Of a DNA stretch of 64,000 nt, positions 15,824 through 23,396 are shown piece by piece. The DNA is from an uncultured Lachnospiraceae bacterium (GTDB lineage Bacteria > Bacillota > Clostridia > Lachnospirales > Lachnospiraceae), in contig CAJUDE010000027.1 of the NCBI GenBank assembly GCA_910585295.1, positions 1 through 64,000 of the forward strand, given 5' to 3'. The notes under the pieces were generated by a model. The model ran no database searches and was not told the DNA's origin. It saw only the letters and a list, made by a program, of their open reading frames with translations. Each line of letters starts with the position of its first letter. The first letter of the stretch is position 1. The position numbers and the translations under genes are program-made.

Positions 15824-18352
15824 TTATTCCAGATAACCCAAAAATATGTTTCCAGCGCCCTCAAACATTGTATTGCTGTCCTGCCGCCCCATCTTACGCA
15901 CCACATTAAGGTCTGGGTCATACAGCAGCGTATTGTGTTCATCGTAGCCCACAATTAAGACAGCCTCCGTATTCACCATGGCAAATACTGGCGTACCCAG
16001 ATTCACATAATATAATACCTGCTCCACGCTGCATCCAGTCAGGTCGATTACTTTCTGCCCCTTTAATGCCTCAGTCAAAATTTGTTTCGGCGTTTCGCCT
16101 TGGGAGATTAAATCGTCCACATCTATATTTATTTCCTCTGCCTGCAAAAGGTAGGTCAGGCAGCGCGCCGCAGAGTTCCCGCTTACCCCTGAGACGTCTA
16201 TTGTGCCAGCGCCAATCATTGGCTGCACGCTTTTGCGCCCACGCTTCCACACATATTTCTGCTCCTGCCCAATTACAACTCCCATATGCTGGTCTGCGGA
16301 AACAATGGCCTCTGTCAGGGATGCGGTGGACAAAACAATCCTTCCGCCGCTGTAAACAAAATAATTTTCCTGTTGCCTGCCTGTATCTAATTTAAGCGTC
16401 CGGCTCTCTTTCACGGCAAGCTCCTGCGGAACCACGACCTGCAGCTTTTGCACTGTCTCCCCTGGCTCAGTCCCCAGGACAATCTGCACCTGGCTCTGCT
16501 TCTGTTCAGACTGGGAAGTTTCAATTGATATCTTTCTTGAAGACTCCAACTGCTGGTTCTTAATTGTGTCCTGCTCTGCATTGACAAAGCCATTCTCAGA
16601 CCTAACTACCCTGTCAAGAAAGATTGTGTCATGCTCTACATAAGCCTTTGAGATATAAAACCCTCCTTTTTGGTATTCTTTGACTACCTTAGAATCCTTA
16701 TCCACAATGGCGACCTTATACATTGGGAACCTCGCGTTCCCCGCTATATCTGCAGCCACATCCTCCGGCCTTGCAGCCCCATAGACAAAATCACTTTCCA
16801 CAAACCCAATTGGCTTTAAATATGCCCCCTGGCTGCTTCTAACTTCACGCGTCTCCTCCCCTTCCAGGTCCATAATCTTCAAAACCTCTGTCCTGTCCTT
16901 GTCCTGCCCATCCTGCCATGCAATATACCTGCCATCTTCTGACACAGCATAGTTCCCAGGTTTCAGCCCCTCCATAACCTGCTTTGCCTCCTTGTCATAC
17001 AAATCTATCTGATAGAGGGTGTCCTGCGCCAAAAGGTAGAAAATATTCCCGTCGCTCACATAGAACAATTTGCCCCATTCTGCCTTCAGCGCCTCATAAG
17101 ATTTATCAAATGGGATAAACAATTCTTCCTCAATGGTGTTCCCCACGCTGTCATAATGGAATACGCTAATCCCTGTCTCCCCTTCATGCTTCCCGCGGTT
17201 CATATACCCATACACCACAAAGTCCATGCTCCCCGTCTCGTCTACCTTCATAATTTCTATTTGATGCTGAGGGTTATTTTCCCTGTCAGAAACCCCCTCT
17301 GGATTGCGGAAGGTATATATCTGGGATAGCTTGTGGCTGCCGCTGTTATAGCTCCAAAGCTCCCCTTCCTGGACAAAGGCTATGATATTCCCCTGCTCAT
17401 TTGCCGTGAAGTCCACATCCAAAGACCGTATTCCAAGCATCAGCCTGCCATTGTCCACAATCCCATTTTCCCCACGGAAAATCTGGTTCATGGTACGTTC
17501 ATAATTTAGGAGGTACATACGCCCAATCGCCTGGTCATAGCGCACACGGTAATACTCCTCCACATTATAATACTCCACTTCCCCATATTCCCCAGTGGAA
17601 GTCAGGACATACTGAAGGAGGACGGTATTATAAGAACTTCCCATTTCCTTAATCGACGGGACTGGGACCTCTAAGCGTTCCCCTTTAAAATCTGCCCAAC
17701 TCACCTGGCGAAGGCTGGAATGGATTGTCACCTTCTGAAGGGTGGTATTGTCCCCTAGGTTATCTGGTTCCAGATACGTGGCAAGGCTGTCTGATTTTTC
17801 TTTGTCAAAGGTCTGCTCATGGAAATTTTTCACAAACTCCAGGGATTCCTTGATGAAATAATCCGATGCCCTGGCAATCCTGGTATAATAATACGCCTGT
17901 TTCCCGGAATAGTGGACGGTAAGCACCAACACATACTCTGTCTCCTCTTCCAGGATATTCTGGAACTGCAATGTAAACCCAGCTTCCCCATTCTTCTGGG
18001 AAAACTTGCCCACTGTCCCATTTTCAACTAACCGTTCCATATCCATGGAGCGGACTTCATACTCTACTTCTTCTATTTGGTTTTGGTAAGTTTTCACCAC
18101 AACCGGCAAAGACAAGTCTTGCTCCAGAGGGGTTATGGTGTCCCGCATCCCCATCCCGTCCATCTCAGAAGAATATCCGTACAGCGCATTAATTCTTGTA
18201 TCCCCCTGCTGCAAATACACCACTGGAAGGGTGGCAGGGCGCATTTCCAACGTCATATCCACGCTGCCCTGATGGTCAAACAGCCCCATAGCCGCGACCG
18301 TCAACACAAAAACTCCCAGCAACACAACGATTTTGATTAAGCCTTTACGCAT
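15824..18352 (-). CDS. Membrane-anchored protein with beta-propeller-like and C39-like regions
   Basis: Not recognised as a characterised protein. The first 30 residues (MRKGLIKIVVLLGVFVLTVA) make an uncleaved signal anchor. Residues about 40-280 are beta-rich. Residues about 300-560 contain repeated strand motifs of propeller type (NIIAFVQEGELWSY, YAVSEDGRYIAWQDG). The last 110 residues resemble a papain-like C39 fold (SAARCLTYLLQAEEINID, LGTPVFAMV, LIVGYDEHNTLLYDP). A Cys and a downstream His-like position are suggestive, but the classic CG-rich motif is absent. The ATG at 18352 has GGGAGAGGG upstream and overlaps the preceding gene by 8 nt, so the two are coupled. Likely an envelope protein facing outward. 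Confidence 0.75.
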   Translation of the reverse strand: MRKGLIKIVVLLGVFVLTVAAMGLFDHQGSVDMTLEMRPATLPVVYLQQGDTRINALYGYSSEMDGMGMRDTITPLEQDLSLPVVVKTYQNQIEEVEYEVRSMDMERLVENGTVGKFSQKNGEAGFTLQFQNILEEETEYVLVLTVHYSGKQAYYYTRIARASDYFIKESLEFVKNFHEQTFDKEKSDSLATYLEPDNLGDNTTLQKVTIHSSLRQVSWADFKGERLEVPVPSIKEMGSSYNTVLLQYVLTSTGEYGEVEYYNVEEYYRVRYDQAIGRMYLLNYERTMNQIFRGENGIVDNGRLMLGIRSLDVDFTANEQGNIIAFVQEGELWSYNSGSHKLSQIYTFRNPEGVSDRENNPQHQIEIMKVDETGSMDFVVYGYMNRGKHEGETGISVFHYDSVGNTIEEELFIPFDKSYEALKAEWGKLFYVSDGNIFYLLAQDTLYQIDLYDKEAKQVMEGLKPGNYAVSEDGRYIAWQDGQDKDRTEVLKIMDLEGEETREVRSSQGAYLKPIGFVESDFVYGAARPEDVAADIAGNARFPMYKVAIVDKDSKVVKEYQKGGFYISKAYVEHDTIFLDRVVRSENGFVNAEQDTIKNQQLESSRKISIETSQSEQKQSQVQIVLGTEPGETVQKLQVVVPQELAVKESRTLKLDTGRQQENYFVYSGGRIVLSTASLTEAIVSADQHMGVVIGQEQKYVWKRGRKSVQPMIGAGTIDVSGVSGNSAARCLTYLLQAEEINIDVDDLISQGETPKQILTEALKGQKVIDLTGCSVEQVLYYVNLGTPVFAMVNTEAVLIVGYDEHNTLLYDPDLNVVRKMGRQDSNTMFEGAGNIFLGYLE

Positions 18353-19502
18353 CGCGTCCCTCTCCCTTTCCATCCTGCAGCACTGCAAGCATTGGCGTTA
18401 CGTGCAAAAATTCCATTACCTTGCGATATCCCCCGCTGCCTGTTGCAGTCCCTTTTTTTACTGCCCGGATTAATATATTTTTGGGTGTATGCTCCATATC
18501 AATAAACTCCAAAATTTGCACCTGGTACCCCTTATTCTCCAAAATCTGGGCCCGCAGGGCGTCCGTGACCAATGACGCCACCCGTTCTTTGATTAAGCCA
18601 TATTTAAGCATTGGGGCCAAAAGTTCATTTTCTATTTGCTGGTTCAACTCATGCTGGCAGCACGGGACGGACAAAATTACCTTCGCGCCCCAGTTGATTG
18701 CCTTATCCAGCGCATAGTCCGTGGCAGTGTCACAGGCATGGAGGGTAACTACCATGTCTACCTGCTCCACGCCTTTGTACCCTGCAATATCGCCGACATA
18801 AAAGTCCAGCCCTTCGTACCCATATTCGCCTGCAAGCCTGCTGCACTCTGCAATCACATCCTCTTTCAAATCCAAACCAATAATATGCACCTGATATCCC
18901 TTTAACTCCTTAAGGTAATGGTACATGGCAAAGGTAAGGTAGGATTTCCCGCATCCAAAATCCAGTATTGTAACCTCCCTGTCCTTAGGGAGCTGGGGCA
19001 GGATATCCTCAATAAACTCCAGGAACCGGTTGATTTGGCGGAATTTATCATACTTTGCCTTTATAATTTTCCCTTCCTTGGACTGCACGCCCAAGTCCAC
19101 CAAAAACCCCACTTTTTTCCCTGGGTCAAGGATATAATTCTTTTTTCTATTATGGGATAAATCCGCTTCTTTTACACAGGCGTCACATGGTTTTTCCTTA
19201 ATATGGGCCTTGCCTTTCTTACTTACCAGCACGATAGCATGTCCCAGCCAGGAAGAAATCTCAAGTTGGCGGTAACGCCCCATCCATTCCAGCACTTCTT
19301 TCTCTGCCTCCTCATTGGGCAAGTTCCTGTGGAACACCTTTTTTTCTTGGTAAATCGCTGCCTGGAAAATCAGGCGCCCCTTAATCAGCACTGGGCGAAT
19401 GGTAATTTTGGCCGCTGCCCCGCGGCTCCTTGGGCTGCTGATAACCGCATGGATCAATTGCTCATTGAAATATTTATCCAAAAGCTGCTGTAACTCTTTC
19501 AT
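18345..19502 (-). CDS. SAM-dependent methyltransferase (Methyltransf_32 type)
   Basis: Class I methyltransferase, possibly acting on RNA. The Rossmann domain lies at about residues 165-330: motif I TILDFGCGKSYLTFAMYHYL, then IIGLDLKEDVI, VVTLHACDTATDYAL and the VPCCQHEL motif typical of the Methyltransf_32 group. The first 140 residues form a separate domain with KPCDACV. Length 385 aa. The ATG at 19502 begins MKELQQLLDKYF. Its stop overlaps the start of the 854-aa-class membrane protein (8 nt), so both belong to one operon. Substrate unknown. Confidence 0.82.
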   Translation of the reverse strand: MKELQQLLDKYFNEQLIHAVISSPRSRGAAAKITIRPVLIKGRLIFQAAIYQEKKVFHRNLPNEEAEKEVLEWMGRYRQLEISSWLGHAIVLVSKKGKAHIKEKPCDACVKEADLSHNRKKNYILDPGKKVGFLVDLGVQSKEGKIIKAKYDKFRQINRFLEFIEDILPQLPKDREVTILDFGCGKSYLTFAMYHYLKELKGYQVHIIGLDLKEDVIAECSRLAGEYGYEGLDFYVGDIAGYKGVEQVDMVVTLHACDTATDYALDKAINWGAKVILSVPCCQHELNQQIENELLAPMLKYGLIKERVASLVTDALRAQILENKGYQVQILEFIDMEHTPKNILIRAVKKGTATGSGGYRKVMEFLHVTPMLAVLQDGKGEGRDA

Positions 19503-19546
19503 AATGTAGGCCTTCCTTACATATTTGTCTGTTCCTGATACGATTA

Positions 19547-19585
19547 CTCCGGCAGTTAAATATCTAAGATCTTTAACAGCCGGAG
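19547..19585 (-). promoter_or_regulatory. Leader hairpin upstream of the methyltransferase
   Basis: Arms CTCCGGCAGTTAAA (19547-19560) and TTTAACAGCCGGAG (19572-19585) pair at 13 of 14 positions around an 11-nt loop. It sits about 45 nt before the methyltransferase start on the minus strand and lacks a T-run in either direction. It could be a regulatory leader structure or a protein-binding palindrome. Confidence 0.4.
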
Positions 19586-19704
19586 CAATGCAAACACAGC
19601 CGAAATGACTGTGGAATAATGGTTAGTTTATCATACTATTTCTATTTTCGCAACTAAAAACATATGGCTCCTTCGCGCCCACGGCAGGCGCCCCCCGTGT
19701 GGAG

Positions 19705-19740
19705 GGCATCCCACATGCGCCTTCGCGCCTTCGGGATGCC
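19705..19740 (-). terminator. Possible terminator after the Pro-rich gene
   Basis: Hairpin GGCATCCC (19705-19712) / GGGATGCC (19733-19740) begins about 10 nt beyond the stop of the minus-strand gene ending at 19750. There is no clean T-run, so intrinsic termination is uncertain. The sequence around it is GC-rich with further short inverted repeats. Confidence 0.35.
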
Positions 19741-19749
19741 TGCGGCCCA

Positions 19750-20403
19750 TTACCACCAACGGCGGCAACGTTTATGGCGGCATCTCCTCTGGTACATTTC
19801 ATTGAATAACAGCACCTCAATTAGGTTTTGCAAGCCATTGTTCCCATGGGGTGGCGGTGGCGGCGGACCCCAGCCTGGCCTTGGCGGCGGTGGCGGCGGA
19901 CCCCAGCCTGGCCTTGGCGGCGGTGGCGGCGGACCCCAGCCTGGCCTTGGCGGCCTTCCCTGTGTGACCAAGCTCCCCTCTAATGGAAGCTCCTCTGCTT
20001 GCATATCATCATCTTCTTTGTCTTTTGCAGCATATTGCCCTGGCTCGTATTGCTCTTGCTCATATTGCTCTGCTTCATATGGGCTTGCTTCAAACCCCTG
20101 AATGTTCATCTGCCCCCCAACGGCGCCATCGTAAATCCGGTTTACAATCTGCCGGAGCATAAGCTTATCTGGGTACTCGTCAAACATCAGGCTCCCATCA
20201 TATTCCATTTTATCGCATTCCTCTTCCACCAATGCCTGGACTGCGCGCACTTCTTTGGGATACAAGTCTTTCATCTTCTGCATGTCTCTCTCATATTCCA
20301 TTTCTTCCAGAAATACGTTTTGCATGGGATATGCCATATAAAAGGGCATTTTCGCCATATTGCGTTCTGGCATTCTGTAAAACATTTCCTGTTTATAATC
20401 CAC
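19750..20403 (-). CDS. Acidic protein with Pro-rich tandem repeats and basic tail
   Basis: A 217-residue protein I cannot name. The N-terminal part is Met/Tyr-rich, followed by a small helical unit (about 45-95: YPKEVRAVQALVEEECDKM, DEYPDKLMLRQIVNRIYD), a Gln/Glu/Tyr-rich stretch, three copies of an 11-residue repeat RPGWGPPPPPP (about 150-185), and a very basic C-terminus (QRRCRHKRCRRWW). No signal peptide. GTG start at 20403 with GGGAGTAAAGCA before it. The composition recalls spore or envelope structural proteins of clostridia, but this is only an impression. It is divergent from cbiK. Confidence 0.7.
   Translation of the reverse strand: MDYKQEMFYRMPERNMAKMPFYMAYPMQNVFLEEMEYERDMQKMKDLYPKEVRAVQALVEEECDKMEYDGSLMFDEYPDKLMLRQIVNRIYDGAVGGQMNIQGFEASPYEAEQYEQEQYEPGQYAAKDKEDDDMQAEELPLEGSLVTQGRPPRPGWGPPPPPPRPGWGPPPPPPRPGWGPPPPPPHGNNGLQNLIEVLLFNEMYQRRCRHKRCRRWW
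19850..19955. repeat. Three 33-bp tandem repeats
   Basis: Units at 19865-19897, 19898-19930 and from 19931 are identical where complete (GGACCCCAGCCTGG...). They encode the 11-residue PPPPPP-RPGWG repeat on the minus strand. Identical units suggest recent expansion or length variation by slippage. Confidence 0.85.
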
Positions 20404-20489
20404 TGCTTTACTCCCATTTTTTCTGTCTCTATACTATATGCCCTGTTTTTTGTTCTGCTACACCGAACCTTTTTCTTATTCTGCCGTAT

Positions 20490-20518
20490 TTGACGTTCCT
20501 TTGCCACTCTGTTATACT
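20490..20518 (+). promoter_or_regulatory. Promoter of cbiK
   Basis: Plus strand TTGACG (20490-20495), 17-nt spacer, TATACT (20513-20518). Start would be near 20525, about 50 nt before the cbiK ATG. No cobalamin riboswitch fits in this short leader. Confidence 0.65.
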
Positions 20519-20577
20519 GGATAAAGAAGCCATCATCACCGTTTCTTCGGAAAATTCTTACTGAAAGGAATATATTT

Positions 20578-21366
20578 ATGGAACATACGCAAGCAATCCT
20601 TCTGATTAGTTTTGGAACCAGTTACTTGGGCAGCAAGGAAAAAACAATTGATAAAATAGCTGAAAAAATATCACAGGCCTTCCCCCACTGTAAGCTCTAT
20701 CAGGCTTGGACCAGCAAAGTGATCATTAATATCTTAAAAAAGCGGGACAGCCTTTGCATCCCAACAGTGGAAGAGGCTATGGAACATATTATAGCAGACG
20801 GCGTAAAAAGCCTGGTTGTGCAGCCCACCCATTTAATCCATGGGCTGGAAAATGAGGTCATGGAAGAGACAGTCCGAAACTATGCGCCGCAGGATATGGA
20901 CATCCGTTTTGGCACGCCGCTTTTGAGCAGCACCGAAGACCACAAAGCCGCCCTATATGCGGCCACCAGGGAATTCTCCAATCTGCCCAGCGAGGAAGCC
21001 TTGGTCTTTATGGGGCACGGGACGTCACACCATGCCAATTCTGTCTATGCGGCGTTAGACTATATGCTCAAGGATATGGGGTACCCTAACTTTTTTATGG
21101 GTACTGTAGAAGCCTACCCTGACCTGGATGCATTAATCCGCCAGGTATCAAAGACCCATGCAAAAAAAGTACACCTTGCGCCTTTTATGCTAGTAGCTGG
21201 AGACCATGCCAACAACGATATGGCCGGGGACAGCAGCGATTCTTGGAAATCCCAGTTTGAAGCGGCAGGGTATGAAGTGGAATGCCATCTAAAAGGGTTG
21301 GGGGAATGCCATGGAATCCAGAACCTTTATTTGGACCATTTAAAGGCGGCGCTCCTCCCATCATAA
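20578..21366 (+). CDS. cbiK: Sirohydrochlorin cobaltochelatase, anaerobic CbiK type
   Basis: Inserts Co2+ into sirohydrochlorin, an early step of anaerobic cobalamin synthesis, in the cytoplasm. The 262 residues begin AILLISFGTSY and carry the metal/substrate His in FMGHGTSHHAN (His147) and LVAGDHANNDMAGD (His210). There is no signal peptide, unlike periplasmic CbiK variants. ATG 20578 has GAAAGG upstream. It stands alone with its own promoter and terminator; no other cobalamin gene is near. Two radical SAM enzymes with B12-type N-terminal regions occur elsewhere in the window, but a direct link is not shown. Confidence 0.9.
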   Translation: MEHTQAILLISFGTSYLGSKEKTIDKIAEKISQAFPHCKLYQAWTSKVIINILKKRDSLCIPTVEEAMEHIIADGVKSLVVQPTHLIHGLENEVMEETVRNYAPQDMDIRFGTPLLSSTEDHKAALYAATREFSNLPSEEALVFMGHGTSHHANSVYAALDYMLKDMGYPNFFMGTVEAYPDLDALIRQVSKTHAKKVHLAPFMLVAGDHANNDMAGDSSDSWKSQFEAAGYEVECHLKGLGECHGIQNLYLDHLKAALLPS

Positions 21367-21385
21367 CATGGGCTTTTAAACAGAC

Positions 21386-21417
21386 ATTGGGTGGGGTAAC
21401 ATTCCCCACCCAATTTT
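21386..21417 (+). terminator. Terminator of cbiK
   Basis: Perfect 11-bp stem ATTGGGTGGGG (21386-21396) / CCCCACCCAAT (21404-21414) with 7-nt loop, followed by TTT, 20 nt after the cbiK stop. Confidence 0.8.
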
Positions 21418-21473
21418 GATGTATCAGAAGCGGCCTTTTTACCAAACGCTTCCTGAAGCCTAACGGCTGGAAT

Positions 21474-23366
21474 TTAATAGACAAATACTGCCACGCCAAA
21501 CGCTGGCAATGGATATGCAAAGGAGAATGGGCGGTTATCGCATTCCTGTTTCACAGCTTTATATACAAGCGGCCGTTTCTCCCCTTCCCCGCCATATTTC
21601 TTTTCATCGCTGTTAAAAATCAGTTTATACTGTTTCTTCAGCGGCACGCCTACCCTGTAATCTTCCCGTGCTACCGGGGTAAAGTTGCAGACAAATAGCA
21701 GGTTATTTTTCCCTGTCTTACTTTTCCTGACAAAGCTGAAAATGCTTCGGAAATTATCATCCGCATTAATCCACTCAAAATTATCAAAGCTGGTGTCGGC
21801 TTCATACATAGCCGGGTATCTCCTGTAAATATGGAGCAGGTCTTTCACAAAAGTCTGCAATTGAAGATGCTCTGGCTCTGCCAGCAGGAACCAATCTAAC
21901 TCCCGCTCTTCGCTCCACTCCCGAAGCTGCCCGAAGTCCTGCCCCATAAACAGCAGTTTCTTCCCAGGATGCCCAATCATAAACCCATACCCTGCTTTCA
22001 GGTTGGCAAACTTATCCAGGCCTTCCCCAGGCATTTTATTAATCATGGAACATTTCAAATGCACCACTTCATCATGGGACAACACCAGGATATAATTTTC
22101 ACTGTGGTTATAACTCATGGCAAAAGTCATCCGGTTATGGTTATCCTTGCGGAAATATGGATCCAGCTTCATATAATCCAGGAAATCATGCATCCAGCCC
22201 ATATTCCATTTATAGCTGAAATTCAACCCTTCCTCTTCCACTGTCCCAGTGACTTTTGGCCATGCTGTGGACTCCTCCGCAATCATGAATGCCCCTGGGT
22301 TCCTTCCCAAAATCAAGGTATTGATATGTTTGAAAAATTCTATTGCATCCAGGTTCTTATTGTCGCCGTATTTATTCGCAACCCACTGCCCGTCTTGTTT
22401 CCCATAATCCAGGTACAGCATAGACGCCACCGCGTCCACACGAAGCCCATCCACATGGTAATGCTCAATCCACATTAACGCGCTGCCAATTAAGAAATTC
22501 TTCACTTCATTCTTGCCATAGTCAAAGATTTTTGTACCCCAGTCAGGATGCTCGCCCTTCCTTGGGTCAGCGTACTCATATAGGCAGGTCCCGTCAAATT
22601 CTGCAAGCCCATGGGCATCCCGCGGGAAATGTGCTGGAACCCAGTCCAAAATTACGCCGATGCCATTTTTATGCAAGTGGTCAACCAAATATGCAAAGTC
22701 CTCTGGCTTGCCATACCGTGAGGTAGGAGCATAATAGCCTGTAACCTGATAGCCCCAGGAACCGTCAAACGGATATTCTGAGATTCCCATCAGCTCCACA
22801 TGGGTATATCCCATTTCCTTTACATACTCCGCAAGCTTCACGGCAAATTCCCGGTAAGTGTAAAACCCTTCGTCCTCCCTGCCAGGATGGCGCATCCAAG
22901 AACCTGGATGCACTTCATAGATGGCCATTGGCTCCTCATGCACATCTTTGCATAACTTACGCTTCTCCATCCATCTGTTGTCCGTCCACTTAAAAGCGTC
23001 AATATCCGCTACTGCGGAGGCATTCCCTGGACGAAGCTCCGCATAATTTGCAAATGGGTCTGCTTTATAAAGTTTCCCGCCATCTTGCGTCTCAATATAG
23101 AATTTATAGAGGTCCCCTTCTTTCACCCCTGGAATGAAAAGTTCATAAATCCCCATAGGTTCCAGACGTTTCATCTCGTCTGCGTCTTCTTTCCAATCAT
23201 TAAAGGTCCCAATCACAAATACTTTTTTTGCATTGGGCGCCCACACTGCAAAATATACTCCCTTCTCCCCTTTTTCGGTAATGGGGTGCGCCCCTAATTT
23301 CTTATAAATGTCATAATGTGTTGCCTGTCCAAAATAATACATATCCAAATCTGAAAAACGTTCCAT
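21474..23366 (-). CDS. glgB: 1,4-alpha-glucan branching enzyme
   Basis: Forms alpha-1,6 branches in glycogen; cytoplasmic. The 630 residues show the N-terminal CBM48 (FAVWAPNAKKVFVIGTFNDW), then the GH13 barrel: ELMGISEYPFDGSWGYQVTG, region II DGLRVDAVASM (nucleophile Asp311), MIAEESTAWP (acid/base Glu364), LSHDEVVH (transition-state Asp), and a C-terminal beta domain. Length fits short GlgB proteins. No other glg gene is adjacent. It lies 30 nt downstream of the large AAA-like gene, same strand. Confidence 0.95.
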   Translation of the reverse strand: MERFSDLDMYYFGQATHYDIYKKLGAHPITEKGEKGVYFAVWAPNAKKVFVIGTFNDWKEDADEMKRLEPMGIYELFIPGVKEGDLYKFYIETQDGGKLYKADPFANYAELRPGNASAVADIDAFKWTDNRWMEKRKLCKDVHEEPMAIYEVHPGSWMRHPGREDEGFYTYREFAVKLAEYVKEMGYTHVELMGISEYPFDGSWGYQVTGYYAPTSRYGKPEDFAYLVDHLHKNGIGVILDWVPAHFPRDAHGLAEFDGTCLYEYADPRKGEHPDWGTKIFDYGKNEVKNFLIGSALMWIEHYHVDGLRVDAVASMLYLDYGKQDGQWVANKYGDNKNLDAIEFFKHINTLILGRNPGAFMIAEESTAWPKVTGTVEEEGLNFSYKWNMGWMHDFLDYMKLDPYFRKDNHNRMTFAMSYNHSENYILVLSHDEVVHLKCSMINKMPGEGLDKFANLKAGYGFMIGHPGKKLLFMGQDFGQLREWSEERELDWFLLAEPEHLQLQTFVKDLLHIYRRYPAMYEADTSFDNFEWINADDNFRSIFSFVRKSKTGKNNLLFVCNFTPVAREDYRVGVPLKKQYKLIFNSDEKKYGGEGEKRPLVYKAVKQECDNRPFSFAYPLPAFGVAVFVY

Positions 23367-23396
23367 AGCTTACACTCCTGTTTCTAATTTTTCATT

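Noticed and set aside
19623..19820. Possible 65-aa gene opposite the end of the Pro-rich gene
   Set aside because: It overlaps the 3' end of a better-supported gene and spans hairpins; no SD or domain.
20404..20577. Cobalamin riboswitch upstream of cbiK
   Set aside because: The leader from the mapped-looking promoter is only about 50 nt, and no B12-box-like sequence was seen.
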